This document shows, in pieces, positions 8,338 to 17,325 of a stretch of 64,000 nucleotides of DNA. The notes under the pieces are model-generated. The model made no database searches, had not been told where the DNA came from, and worked only from the letters and a program-made list of their open reading frames with translations. The stretch comes from a virus. Numbering within the stretch: the stretch's first letter is position 1; the number at the start of each line of letters is the position of its first letter. The stretch spans positions 1 to 64,000 of the IMG/VR virus record IMGVR_UViG_3300017779_004709. One strand, 5' to 3'. The position numbers were made by a program, and so were the translations under genes.

Positions 8338-9117
8338 ATGGCAGAAGAAAAACGCCGGTTTCCAACAGAGGTAGTTGATTTACCTTCTAAAGGCTTACTA
8401 TATCCAAAAGATTCACCACTGGCAGGTGGAACTATTGAGTTAAAGTACATGACCGCAAAAGAAGAAGATATTTTAACCTCACGAAATCTTATTCAAAAAG
8501 GAGTGGTTTTGGATAAGTTGTTGGAATCAGTTATTATAGATGATAACGTTTCACTTGATGATTTATTATTAGGTGATAAGAATGCAATTATGATTGCAAC
8601 AAGAGTACTTGGGTATGGTAAGGACTATTCAGTTCAACTTACAGATCCATCTACGGGTGATAAACAAAAAGAAACTTTTGATTTAACCTTAATCAAGGAT
8701 AAAGAAATCAATACCAAACTTTTCAAGGGTGGTAAAAATGAGTTTGATTTTGAATTACCTGCATCTAAAACAAAAATCACATTTCGTCTTTTAACCCACA
8801 AGGAAGAAAAAGAAATAGAGGCCGAATTAAAGGCACTAAAGAAATTTCAGAAAGATTCTGGAATTACTTCAGAGATTACTACAAGATTGAAAAAGGCAGT
8901 CTTGAGTGTCAATGGGGATAATTCTACTAAGAGGATAGTTGAATTTGTAGATAACGAATTGTTATCAAGAGATTCATTAGCACTTAGAGAGCATCTTACC
9001 GAAATAACACCTGATGTTGATATGTCATTTACCTTCACGAGCGATACTACTGGTGAAGATACGACTATGGATATCCCATTAGATGTTGAGTTTTTTTGGC
9101 CTGCGGGCAGAAGATAA
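8338..9117 (+). CDS. Baseplate hub assembly protein, gp26-like (T4_baseplate family)
   Basis: A 259-residue protein. The N-terminal pattern 'VVDLPSKGLLYPKDSPL' followed by 'ELKYMTAKEEDILTSRNLIQKG' is what I associate with T4 gp26-like baseplate proteins of marine myoviruses. In T4 the order is 26 then 51, and here a gp51-like gene overlaps its end by 35 nt and is followed by the tape measure, which supports the call. The last codons run through a T7 tract (9091-9097) inside the overlap. The ribosome site is 'gaggag'. An analogous role as a tape-measure chaperone (lambda G-like) is possible. Confidence 0.65.
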   Translation: MAEEKRRFPTEVVDLPSKGLLYPKDSPLAGGTIELKYMTAKEEDILTSRNLIQKGVVLDKLLESVIIDDNVSLDDLLLGDKNAIMIATRVLGYGKDYSVQLTDPSTGDKQKETFDLTLIKDKEINTKLFKGGKNEFDFELPASKTKITFRLLTHKEEKEIEAELKALKKFQKDSGITSEITTRLKKAVLSVNGDNSTKRIVEFVDNELLSRDSLALREHLTEITPDVDMSFTFTSDTTGEDTTMDIPLDVEFFWPAGRR

Positions 9118-9322
9118 GCCCGCGATACACGACCAAATCTTCTCACTCTGTTTTCACGGAAAGGGGGGATTTAATTTCACAGAAGTGTACAACATGCCAA
9201 CCTATCTGCGCCGATTTTACATTCAAAAGGCATCTCAGTTTTACAAAGAAGAAAAAGCGGCATATGATAAACAAGGTAAAAAATCTTCAGGTATTTCACG
9301 ACCTGGTATCAGCAGAGGATAA
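9083..9322 (+). CDS. Tail/baseplate assembly chaperone, gp51-like
   Basis: A 79-residue protein in the +1 frame relative to the preceding gene, with ATG at 9083 inside that gene. The core 'FNFTEVYNMPTYLRRFYIQKASQFYKEEK' matches the short 'MP-x-YLRxFY' signature of T4-like gp51 hub assembly factors and of lambda GT-type tail chaperones. It is shorter than T4 gp51 (about 249). No clear ribosome site precedes 9083, so it may be made by translational coupling or by frameshifting at the T7 tract within the overlap. It lies directly upstream of the tail assembly/tape measure genes. Confidence 0.6.
   Translation: MLSFFGLRAEDKPAIHDQIFSLCFHGKGGFNFTEVYNMPTYLRRFYIQKASQFYKEEKAAYDKQGKKSSGISRPGISRG
9091..9097 (+). 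promoter_or_regulatory. T7 slippery tract in gene overlap
   Basis: A run of seven T (codons GAG-TTT-TTT-TGG in the upstream frame) lies inside the 35-nt overlap of the gp26-like and gp51-like genes. The downstream gene is in the +1 frame, and the upstream gene stops 20 nt later. A shift here would fuse the two products, as in the G/GT chaperones of other tailed phages. Only the sequence layout is seen; frameshifting is not shown. Confidence 0.35.
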
Positions 9323-9341
9323 CCTTTTTTTCTATATTTGA

Positions 9342-9348
9342 TATTTAT
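9342..9348 (+). promoter_or_regulatory. TATTTAT motif before tape-measure operon
   Basis: TATTTAT within TTTGATATTTATTAATGAG, in the 91-nt gap 66 nt before the next ATG. The flanks match those of the copy before the tail tube gene (TTTGATATTTAT in both), which strengthens the idea of a shared late promoter element. Confidence 0.4.
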
Positions 9349-9413
9349 TAATGAGTTATAACATCCTGTTTTATAACAGAAAATCATAATTAGTACTATT
9401 AAAGGAGAAGAAA

Positions 9414-9632
9414 ATGGCTTCATCAAAACCATTAACAGAAGAACAATTACAAGAAAATATCTTCGGAAAAATTATGCATAATATAATGAAGGGTAGATTC
9501 AATAGAGTTGCTAGTGCACTCGATGATAATCCACGATTGAAAAAGGCAGCAAAAGAGGCTGATAATGCAATTAAAGATTTTGAAAAGGTGTTCAAAAAGC
9601 ATACCAAAGGTAGAAAAGTAACCATAAAGTAA
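9414..9632 (+). CDS. Small hypothetical protein before tape measure
   Basis: A 72-residue basic, helical protein with a strong ribosome site ('aaaggag' 8 nt before ATG). It is rich in Lys and Ala with no known motif. It ends 4 nt before the tape measure gene, so the two are co-transcribed. Proteins in this position are often tape-measure chaperones or tail initiators; that role is only a guess here. Confidence 0.6.
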   Translation: MASSKPLTEEQLQENIFGKIMHNIMKGRFNRVASALDDNPRLKKAAKEADNAIKDFEKVFKKHTKGRKVTIK

Positions 9633-9636
9633 TATA

Positions 9637-12600
9637 ATGGCAGACCGTGAAAATGTAAAATTAGCTAAAGAATTATTAGAGCTAAAGGCGAAAATCAAAA
9701 AAGAAGAAAAGATTATTGCCGACATGGGCGAAAAAGTCAATCAGAAAAATGTTCAGAGATTAGAAACACTAAAAAGAAAACAAGCAGAACTTAATAAAAT
9801 AAAATCTACTGGTGATAAGGAAGCACTTGAATCCGCAATGGAGCAAATGACCTTAGACCAATTAAAGTTAGATTTAAGTAAAAAGTTTTTCAAAATGGAA
9901 AAAAAGGGTAATGAAACTATCCTCTCAAGAACCAAAGAATATTTCAAACAAGGAAATGCTCTTCATGGGTTTTTGGAAACCACTCATAATTTTGGTAAAC
10001 AATACATACTATTAAACGAAAGAATTAAAGGTGCCAATAGTTTACTAAGTGATGATATGCCACAAGCACTTCAAAATGCTGGATTAGATTTACAAGATAT
10101 GGTGAGTCATCAGAGTGATAATTTAGATTTATCACAGCAGTTAGCAAACCAATATGATGATATGGGAAAGGATTCATTTTCTGATTTAACCAAACAGGCA
10201 GAAAAACAAGAAGAATTGGTACGGAGACAAGGTGATTATGTAAAACAAAGATTGTTACCAGATTTACAAAAACAGCTTGAATTGGCAAAGAAGTACGGTA
10301 AAGATACTACAGGAATTACTACGGCCATACAACAAATTACAAAATCACAAAGAGAGTCAAATGCAGTAGCTAAACAAAATGTAAAAATAGCAAATGAACA
10401 GAGGATAAATAATGCACAAACAGCTGCAGCAGCAGAATTAATACTGGATCCTATGAATAAGGCGAAAAGTTTATTGGAATCGACCAAGGCAGGTAAACTT
10501 GCATCAGAGTTGGTTGGTGTGGGAGATGCAACAGAACATTTTAGTGACACAATGAAAAGTTATATAACTAATTCTCTTGATAAAAAGAATCCTATGAATT
10601 TTGGATTGGCTATGACTAAGATGTTCAATCAGACGGATAAAAACGGAAGGGTAACACGAGGTCAATTTCAAATTATGTTTGATAAGATGGGAGAAGGTTT
10701 CGAAAGTATGAAGAAAATCTTTGGTGGTATAAATGGTGCTATGGGTGGAATGTTAGGACCTGCACTGGCAGTAGTTGCAATCTTAATGATAGCAAAGAAA
10801 GCAGCAGAAATGTTCTATGGTGGTATGTTGGAAACTCGTAAGGAGTTTGGAATAACAGCCACAGAGGCCGCTGGATTACAAAATACCCTTAACACCACAG
10901 CAATGGAAATGAAGTTTCTTGGTGTAAGTGCAGAAGATGTGAAGGCGGGAGCTCAAGGTATTATGGATAATATGGGTGGGATAGGACAACTTACCAACGA
11001 GAATGTAAAATCAATGGCCAGATTAAATGGATTATATGGTATTAGTGGTGAAAACTTAGGAATACTTAGAGCTCAAATGGGGGCAGTTGGTGTATCAAGT
11101 CAAGAAGCTTTCGATTCACAATTAGGTTCAGTAGCGGCACTATCACAAGCTGGTGGAGTTGCACCCGCAGCAATTATGAATGATGTGGCAAGTAATAGTG
11201 AGGCATTTGCTAAATTTGCTGGAGAAGGTGGAGATAATGTATTCAAGGCCGCTGTAGCAGCAAGACAACTTGGTTTAGATATGGCTTCAGTTGAAAAGAT
11301 AGCTGATAGCTTGTTAGATTTTGAATCATCCATAAATTCTCAAATGGAAGCAAGTATGTTACTCGGTAGAAGTATTAATACTGATAAAGCAAGAGAGATG
11401 GCACTCAATGGTAATTTGGAAGGTATGCAAAAAGAGATTACCAAACAGATTGGAACAGCAGCAGATTTTGAAAGATTAAATGTCGTACAGAGAAAATCTT
11501 TAGCAGATGCATTTGGTGTTAGTGTATCTGAATTAGGTAAGATGGTTACAAATCAAGATAAACTAAATAGTATGACAGAGGGAGAGAGAAAAAGACGAGA
11601 TTTAATAACAGGAGCTATGGAACAAATGGGTAAAGTTTTTACAAGTTTCATGGGTATCTTTAAAGCAGCCATACCATTAGCTTTAGCATTTCTTTCACCA
11701 TTTATAATATTGGGAGGTACGATAATTGGGATACTTGCTCTTTTTTCCGAATTCATACAATTTTTAAATAAAGCAAATGTACTTGGTGTTGGATTGGGTG
11801 ATGTTATTATGTTTGCCGCAGGTGCAGCTTTATTATTTAGGACAAACCTAATGGGTGGTGGAATCATGGGTTTTCTTAAAAGTACAAAAGATATGATTTT
11901 TTCAATGGGTGGAAAACTCAAAGGTATGGGTGGAATGCTTGGTGGTGGAGGCCAAACGGCAACGGGTGGAAAACCTGGAACGAAAGTTACGGCTAATAAA
12001 AAACCAGCTATTCCTCAACGCGGAAAAGGTGGTGGAGGTCCACTTGGTGGTATGTTCGAAAAATTTGACGCAAAGAAAGCACTCGGTGGAGCAGCGGCAC
12101 TATTAATTATATCAGCCGCTTTATTCGTTACAGCAAAAGCATTACAAGAATTTTCAAAAGTAAGTTGGAGTGATATGGGTAAGGCAGGAGTTGCATTACT
12201 TGCACTAACTCTAACATTGGCCGCTATTGGAGCAATAATGATGAGTGGAGTTGGAGCACTTGCAATAATCGCAGGAGCTGGAGCTATGTTGGTAATGGCA
12301 GCCGCACTACTCGTATTAGGAGTCGCCATACAGGCAATAGGTAAGGGTTTTGATATGTTGGCACAAGGATTCAGTTCCTTTGTACCGATAATTCAGACCT
12401 TAGCACCAATGGCCAGTTCTATATTCCTATTGGCTGGAGCATTTACTGCATTAGGAGTGAGTATGGGAGCTATGGCACTTGGAGCACTTGCATTAATACC
12501 AGCACTACCTGTATTGTTGGCATTAGGAGCAGTTGGGGCACTTGGAGGATTGGTTACTGGCGGAGAATCATCTACTGCTGAAACTACTGAAAATCCTGTT

Positions 12601-12738
12601 GAACTAAAACTCGATAGTACTAATAAAAAATTAGACGAATTAATAGTATTGTTAGGTGATGGTGGTACTCTGGCCGAAAACTTACACGGAATTAAAAGAA
12701 ATACTGGTGATTTTACAGATTCTATATTAACAGCATAA
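9637..12738 (+). CDS. Tail tape measure protein (gp29-like)
   Basis: A 1033-residue protein with the architecture of a tape measure. Residues 1-290 are helical coiled coil rich in Lys, Glu and Gln. A hydrophobic Gly/Ala segment follows near residues 358-390, a helical Ala-rich middle, then several long hydrophobic helices (about 665-730 and 805-965) of the 'GALALIPALPVLLALGAVGALGG' kind. It ends with a short charged tail. It is much longer than T4 gp29 (590), suggesting a longer tail if the length rule holds. It fills the tail lumen, sets tail length and is ejected with DNA. It sits between the chaperone-like genes and baseplate genes. Confidence 0.85.
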   Translation: MADRENVKLAKELLELKAKIKKEEKIIADMGEKVNQKNVQRLETLKRKQAELNKIKSTGDKEALESAMEQMTLDQLKLDLSKKFFKMEKKGNETILSRTKEYFKQGNALHGFLETTHNFGKQYILLNERIKGANSLLSDDMPQALQNAGLDLQDMVSHQSDNLDLSQQLANQYDDMGKDSFSDLTKQAEKQEELVRRQGDYVKQRLLPDLQKQLELAKKYGKDTTGITTAIQQITKSQRESNAVAKQNVKIANEQRINNAQTAAAAELILDPMNKAKSLLESTKAGKLASELVGVGDATEHFSDTMKSYITNSLDKKNPMNFGLAMTKMFNQTDKNGRVTRGQFQIMFDKMGEGFESMKKIFGGINGAMGGMLGPALAVVAILMIAKKAAEMFYGGMLETRKEFGITATEAAGLQNTLNTTAMEMKFLGVSAEDVKAGAQGIMDNMGGIGQLTNENVKSMARLNGLYGISGENLGILRAQMGAVGVSSQEAFDSQLGSVAALSQAGGVAPAAIMNDVASNSEAFAKFAGEGGDNVFKAAVAARQLGLDMASVEKIADSLLDFESSINSQMEASMLLGRSINTDKAREMALNGNLEGMQKEITKQIGTAADFERLNVVQRKSLADAFGVSVSELGKMVTNQDKLNSMTEGERKRRDLITGAMEQMGKVFTSFMGIFKAAIPLALAFLSPFIILGGTIIGILALFSEFIQFLNKANVLGVGLGDVIMFAAGAALLFRTNLMGGGIMGFLKSTKDMIFSMGGKLKGMGGMLGGGGQTATGGKPGTKVTANKKPAIPQRGKGGGGPLGGMFEKFDAKKALGGAAALLIISAALFVTAKALQEFSKVSWSDMGKAGVALLALTLTLAAIGAIMMSGVGALAIIAGAGAMLVMAAALLVLGVAIQAIGKGFDMLAQGFSSFVPIIQTLAPMASSIFLLAGAFTALGVSMGAMALGALALIPALPVLLALGAVGALGGLVTGGESSTAETTENPVELKLDSTNKKLDELIVLLGDGGTLAENLHGIKRNTGDFTDSILTA

Positions 12739-12750
12739 TAGAGAAAATAA

Positions 12751-15700
12751 ATGGCATTAAAAGACTTAGTAACAGACTTATCGAATTTTAGATATACAGA
12801 TTATGATAACGCTGGGGCTAACCAATCACAGATAGAAGGAAGGTTCGGTGGAACAATAGGACCTACACCAGCACAACCACCACTTTCTGATGAACACACA
12901 AAGTTTGATGATGGAGTGGGGAGAGGAGCGATGCCAAATGACGATCCACAGACATTTAATGTTCGAGGATATACGGTTACTGGTAATAAAAGATTTTATA
13001 TTGGATATCAAGGTGATATCATTCCAAATGACGAATCTGTTTATGGAATAGGACCTTTTAATAGTATTGCAGGTGTATTTGACCACACTCAGATTAGAGA
13101 TAGGTTAAGAAAAACATATACAAATTATGGTAATAATGAATTTAGTACTGATGGTTCTATTCATATAGGTTCTCAAGATACGGCAGGTGTTGTTGGTGGT
13201 GGAGTTGATTATTATGGAAGTTTAGTAACCATATCTCCACGAGGTTCTTTATATCGTGATTCAAGTGGTAATTATCAAGTTCCACAAGATGGTAGAAATA
13301 CAAATCCACCTGGTGGAATTAGTAATATACCAGAATTTACAAAAACACAGATAACATTTAATATCCCACAGCATACTTCAACAGGACCTACTCAGTTTAC
13401 AATACAACCATTAAACACCACATCACTAATACCTGATTTACATGATAGTGATTTTATGACACGACCATCTTATACAAGTCAGATAGGTACGGATACTGCT
13501 ACACATAATGTGAGTATGATTACCCTAACAGGACCAACTACACAAGATTATCAAACAACAATTAATCTCGATAAGATAGCAGAGGGGGCACACGGAAGTG
13601 ATTTTCAAACCACACCAATAGAAGCATTTAGTAGTAGATTTGCCACGACAGATGGATTATTGATGGACACGGTTCATATTTCAGGATTTAATCGTGGTGA
13701 TATGTATATGCAAAATGCACCCGAACCAACTATTCCTGAATTTAAAGTTTTCACTCAAAGTGATAAATCATTAAAACCATTTTCTGAATGGAGTCCACAA
13801 AAATATGGTTCTAATTTTGTAGATACTATATACACTTTTTTCGGTGGAGAACAAAAAGAATATAGGTTTGATGATAGACTACCTTACAATATTCCAGCCA
13901 GAGACGATAGTGCAGTTGGATTTGACCAACCATTTATTTTAAGACCGATTGGAAACACTTGGGGATTTGATAAACCAAATGGTGATGGATTCTTTTCAAA
14001 GGTTGGTGGATTTTTAAATGAAATAGATTCTGCAGTAGGTGATATCACAAGAGGGGCACCAGGATTTACAGGATTGGTTTCAAGAACTCTACACGACGCG
14101 GTTAGACTTGGTAAATTTGCACTTACAACAAAAGGAATATTCTTTGTTGCTAAACAATATGGATTACAATTATTAAATCCAAGACCTGAAACAAGAGTTT
14201 ATAATCCATTATCATTAGGTTCAATAGCACCAATCGTTCATATGGACAGACATCTTGATGGTGGAACTTATGAAGATGCACTTGGTAGTGGTGGAGAAGA
14301 ATCAATACTTACTGGATATGGAAACGCCTTAACGGATCCAAAGACTGCATTACAAGGTGGTAAGATAGCATTTCAAACTGCTAGACGAGTTACATTAGCC
14401 CATGTGACGGCTATGGTACCAGGAGCTGGTGGTAAGGTATCATTCGGAGCTCTACCTGAAATAGGATTTGATTTAACTGCAGGTGGAAGTGGAAATATAA
14501 ACGCATTTTCAAGAAATATAGTTGGAATTGATAAGTACAATAGAAATAAACGATACACCACGACAGATGGAACACCAATTATTCCAGCAAGAAATCCTGA
14601 AGCTGGATATAAATCAGGTATATTGGCTAGTAGATATGCTGGTTCACCACTCACGGAAATGTTCATTACCGAAGAAGGTATCAGACAGGCTGGTACTAAT
14701 GTGGGTTATCCATCAGCGGCAATTACAGATGCAGTAATCAAACCTGAAATTTTTGAAGGTAATTCAGACGATATTGATAGTCCTTATTTTGGTAATAGTA
14801 ATACTAATAGTAATTTTGGTGTAGATAAAGACACCAATAAAGTTGAAGTTTTAAGAAATGTTAATTTTGTAAATATTGGTAATCCGTTAAATCCGATTCA
14901 TAACCGATTGACTCCAACTGATAAGGTTGGACAACTTGACTTTACACAACAATTAATATATAATCCATTATCTGAGAATTATCCTTCAGAACTAAGATTG
15001 GCAAAGGAAGGGGTTTATACAGGTGATTTATACGATAGGTCTAATGCTTATGCTCCAATTGAGATACCAGATAAAATTCAAGATAAATTAGGTGTATTGA
15101 GTACAAGAGAAGAAAGACTTCAAAAGGGAACAATTCAACTCGGCGATTTCGCAATATATAAAAAGAGATACTTTCATTCGTTTAGTGGTCAAGGACCAGT
15201 TGTATCAATTGGTGGTCGAGATACATTGAGCCTTAATGGATACATGATAGAGAATAGTAAAACTCGTATTAGAATAAAAAGAGGACGGAGGTGGAGAAGT
15301 GATTTATATGATAAAGATAATACTTATTCACTTGAATCTCGATTAACTATAAATGATGATTCAGAACCACAACTTGAATTTAGTCTACCATATAATAATT
15401 TAGACTCACCTACCACAGCAAAAAATATTCGTTCTTTGTCTGTCAATTTGACGACTCGAACAGGAGAAATTAGAAATAAAAAAGTACAACTTTCTGATTA
15501 TAAAGATTTTACTTGGTCTACCACCCATCTCGTAGGTACATCGGTAGAAGGTATGAAGTTTGTTGGAAATAAATATGGACCTGCAGGTTCAAAACGATAT
15601 GGTAACATATCTTATTCAGATAGTAAAGGGTATTGGGGTAAAATACCAGGTACGGGTGATGGTGATCCAGAAACAGGAGTTTACGATTGGTCAGATTTAG

Positions 15701-17022
15701 ATGTCGGAGATTCAGTTGGTGGATTAACTATGGTGTCCAAAACAGAACAAGTACCCGATAAGAGAAATGTAAGAAGTGAACCTACCAAAAAAGGTACTCA
15801 GGCTGGACTAATTCAACCAAAACAAGTAGAGGTAAATAGACCACCTGATGGTTCTCAATTTGAAAATTTAAAAGTTGATATTGATGGTGAAAAACAAGAA
15901 ATTCCAACCGTAGTCAAGACAAAGATAACTCAAGATGATAATGCACCACCTGGTATAGAACAAAATCCAGATGTTGCTATAAATGACAAACCAGCGGTAA
16001 TTAGTGTTCCAGCAACTTCTGTTACTAAGAAAAGTAATAACGAAGATATTCAAGACTCACCGACTGGTACCAAAGAAGCATTAAAGAGATACAAAACATT
16101 GAGTTATGGGGATTTGGGAGAAGGTAGTGCAAAAAGATATAATCAACAATGGTTAAGTGGTGGAGAAACGGATGAAGAAGATTCACGCCGTAAAGCTTTA
16201 TTTGAAAAAATATCCGAAGAAAGGAAATCCGAAAATAAATTAGTTTATAGGTTAGGTAATCCTGGACAACCTGGTGTTATGGCGGTATACGATGAACAAT
16301 TGATGGGTAAGATAAAACCAGCAGCAATGGCTGATGATAAAGTTACAAGTTATAATGGTGATCTTCAAGATAAAATTAATATGACACCTTACGGAGAAGA
16401 TTCAGCTCAACCTGATTTTGTAAAATTTAAATTTTATGATATGGTAAATCAAAAATATATTATATTTAGAGCAACACTTAGTGGAATAAGTGAAACACTT
16501 TCACCTGAGTGGTCATCGGAAAGATACATTGGTAGACCTGATAATGTTCATGTTTATCAAGGAGTTGATAGGGCATTAAGTTTCAATTTTATAGTTGCAC
16601 CAACTTCACGACAAGAATTACCGATATTGTGGGAAAAATTAAATTATCTTGTAGGTTTAACCTATCCTCATTGGAATCCACAATCGGCTGGTGGTAAACG
16701 AATGGAATCACCATTTATAAACTTAACAATAGGTGATATGTACAATGAAGTTCCAGGATATTTAAGTGGTCTTAGTGTTGAAGTAGAGGACCAATCTACT
16801 TGGGAAATAACAGATGGGTTTCAGTTACCAAAGGTAATAAATGTGAGTTGTGAATTTGCACACATAGGACAACATCCATTAGCATCACAAGGTATACATT
16901 ATGACTTCGGTGGAAAAGACAAAACTTGGTTAAAACCATATAGTACAGAAACAGGAGAAATGGGTGACCGACCTGATAAATGGAATGACTTTTATAGTAA
17001 AATAGGTGCCGCTAATGAGTAG
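12751..17022 (+). CDS. Very large baseplate/tail-tube cap protein
   Basis: A 1423-residue protein starting at ATG 12751 after 'gagaaaat'. The long N-terminal part (residues 1-950) is beta-rich with no known motif. Residues 950-1150 are Lys/Asp/Pro-rich and probably a linker. The C-terminal 230 residues ('KFKFYDMVNQKYIIFRATLSGISE', 'SERYIGRPDNVHVYQGVDRALSFNF', 'YLVGLTYPHWNP') look like a compact tube-proximal baseplate domain, as in tube-cap or hub proteins of marine myoviruses. It overlaps the LysM-type baseplate gene by 8 nt. The precise T4 equivalent (gp48, gp54 or hub) cannot be decided from sequence alone. Confidence 0.6.
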   Translation: MALKDLVTDLSNFRYTDYDNAGANQSQIEGRFGGTIGPTPAQPPLSDEHTKFDDGVGRGAMPNDDPQTFNVRGYTVTGNKRFYIGYQGDIIPNDESVYGIGPFNSIAGVFDHTQIRDRLRKTYTNYGNNEFSTDGSIHIGSQDTAGVVGGGVDYYGSLVTISPRGSLYRDSSGNYQVPQDGRNTNPPGGISNIPEFTKTQITFNIPQHTSTGPTQFTIQPLNTTSLIPDLHDSDFMTRPSYTSQIGTDTATHNVSMITLTGPTTQDYQTTINLDKIAEGAHGSDFQTTPIEAFSSRFATTDGLLMDTVHISGFNRGDMYMQNAPEPTIPEFKVFTQSDKSLKPFSEWSPQKYGSNFVDTIYTFFGGEQKEYRFDDRLPYNIPARDDSAVGFDQPFILRPIGNTWGFDKPNGDGFFSKVGGFLNEIDSAVGDITRGAPGFTGLVSRTLHDAVRLGKFALTTKGIFFVAKQYGLQLLNPRPETRVYNPLSLGSIAPIVHMDRHLDGGTYEDALGSGGEESILTGYGNALTDPKTALQGGKIAFQTARRVTLAHVTAMVPGAGGKVSFGALPEIGFDLTAGGSGNINAFSRNIVGIDKYNRNKRYTTTDGTPIIPARNPEAGYKSGILASRYAGSPLTEMFITEEGIRQAGTNVGYPSAAITDAVIKPEIFEGNSDDIDSPYFGNSNTNSNFGVDKDTNKVEVLRNVNFVNIGNPLNPIHNRLTPTDKVGQLDFTQQLIYNPLSENYPSELRLAKEGVYTGDLYDRSNAYAPIEIPDKIQDKLGVLSTREERLQKGTIQLGDFAIYKKRYFHSFSGQGPVVSIGGRDTLSLNGYMIENSKTRIRIKRGRRWRSDLYDKDNTYSLESRLTINDDSEPQLEFSLPYNNLDSPTTAKNIRSLSVNLTTRTGEIRNKKVQLSDYKDFTWSTTHLVGTSVEGMKFVGNKYGPAGSKRYGNISYSDSKGYWGKIPGTGDGDPETGVYDWSDLDVGDSVGGLTMVSKTEQVPDKRNVRSEPTKKGTQAGLIQPKQVEVNRPPDGSQFENLKVDIDGEKQEIPTVVKTKITQDDNAPPGIEQNPDVAINDKPAVISVPATSVTKKSNNEDIQDSPTGTKEALKRYKTLSYGDLGEGSAKRYNQQWLSGGETDEEDSRRKALFEKISEERKSENKLVYRLGNPGQPGVMAVYDEQLMGKIKPAAMADDKVTSYNGDLQDKINMTPYGEDSAQPDFVKFKFYDMVNQKYIIFRATLSGISETLSPEWSSERYIGRPDNVHVYQGVDRALSFNFIVAPTSRQELPILWEKLNYLVGLTYPHWNPQSAGGKRMESPFINLTIGDMYNEVPGYLSGLSVEVEDQSTWEITDGFQLPKVINVSCEFAHIGQHPLASQGIHYDFGGKDKTWLKPYSTETGEMGDRPDKWNDFYSKIGAANE

Positions 17023-17320
17023 ATATAGATTCACAGGAATTAAAATAGATAAAAATACTGGCAATAGAGTGCAAAAAACAACACTTTATCCTCAAATAAA
17101 AATAGAGGATGGTGACCAATTTATATATCCATTAGATGGTGATAGAATGGAAAGTATAGCATATAGATTTTATGGTGATTCTACTTTGTGGTGGATTATA
17201 GCAAAGGCAAATGGTATCCGTGATGGTTCATTTGGATTAAAACCAGATGAAAAGATAAGAATACCAAGTAATGTTCCACAGATACTAAGTGATTTACGAG
17301 CAATAAATGAAGATGTGTAA
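17015..17320 (+). CDS. LysM-like baseplate wedge protein (gp53-like)
   Basis: A 101-residue protein starting at ATG 17015, overlapping the previous gene by 8 nt (a GTG at 17006 is an alternative). The pattern 'MESIAYRFYGDSTLWWIIAKANGI' followed by 'LKPDEKIRIPSN' is the LysM-like fold typical of T4 gp53 and P2 gpX-type baseplate proteins, in which it binds neighbouring tail proteins or peptidoglycan. It is about half the size of T4 gp53. Its place among baseplate genes supports the call. Confidence 0.75.
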   Translation: MSRYRFTGIKIDKNTGNRVQKTTLYPQIKIEDGDQFIYPLDGDRMESIAYRFYGDSTLWWIIAKANGIRDGSFGLKPDEKIRIPSNVPQILSDLRAINEDV

Positions 17321-17325
17321 AGGTT

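Noticed and set aside
9096-9341. 81-codon + strand frame (MACGQKIS...) in the third frame of the gp26/gp51 overlap
   Set aside because: No family resemblance, while the +1 frame gives the gp51-like motif; no ribosome site.
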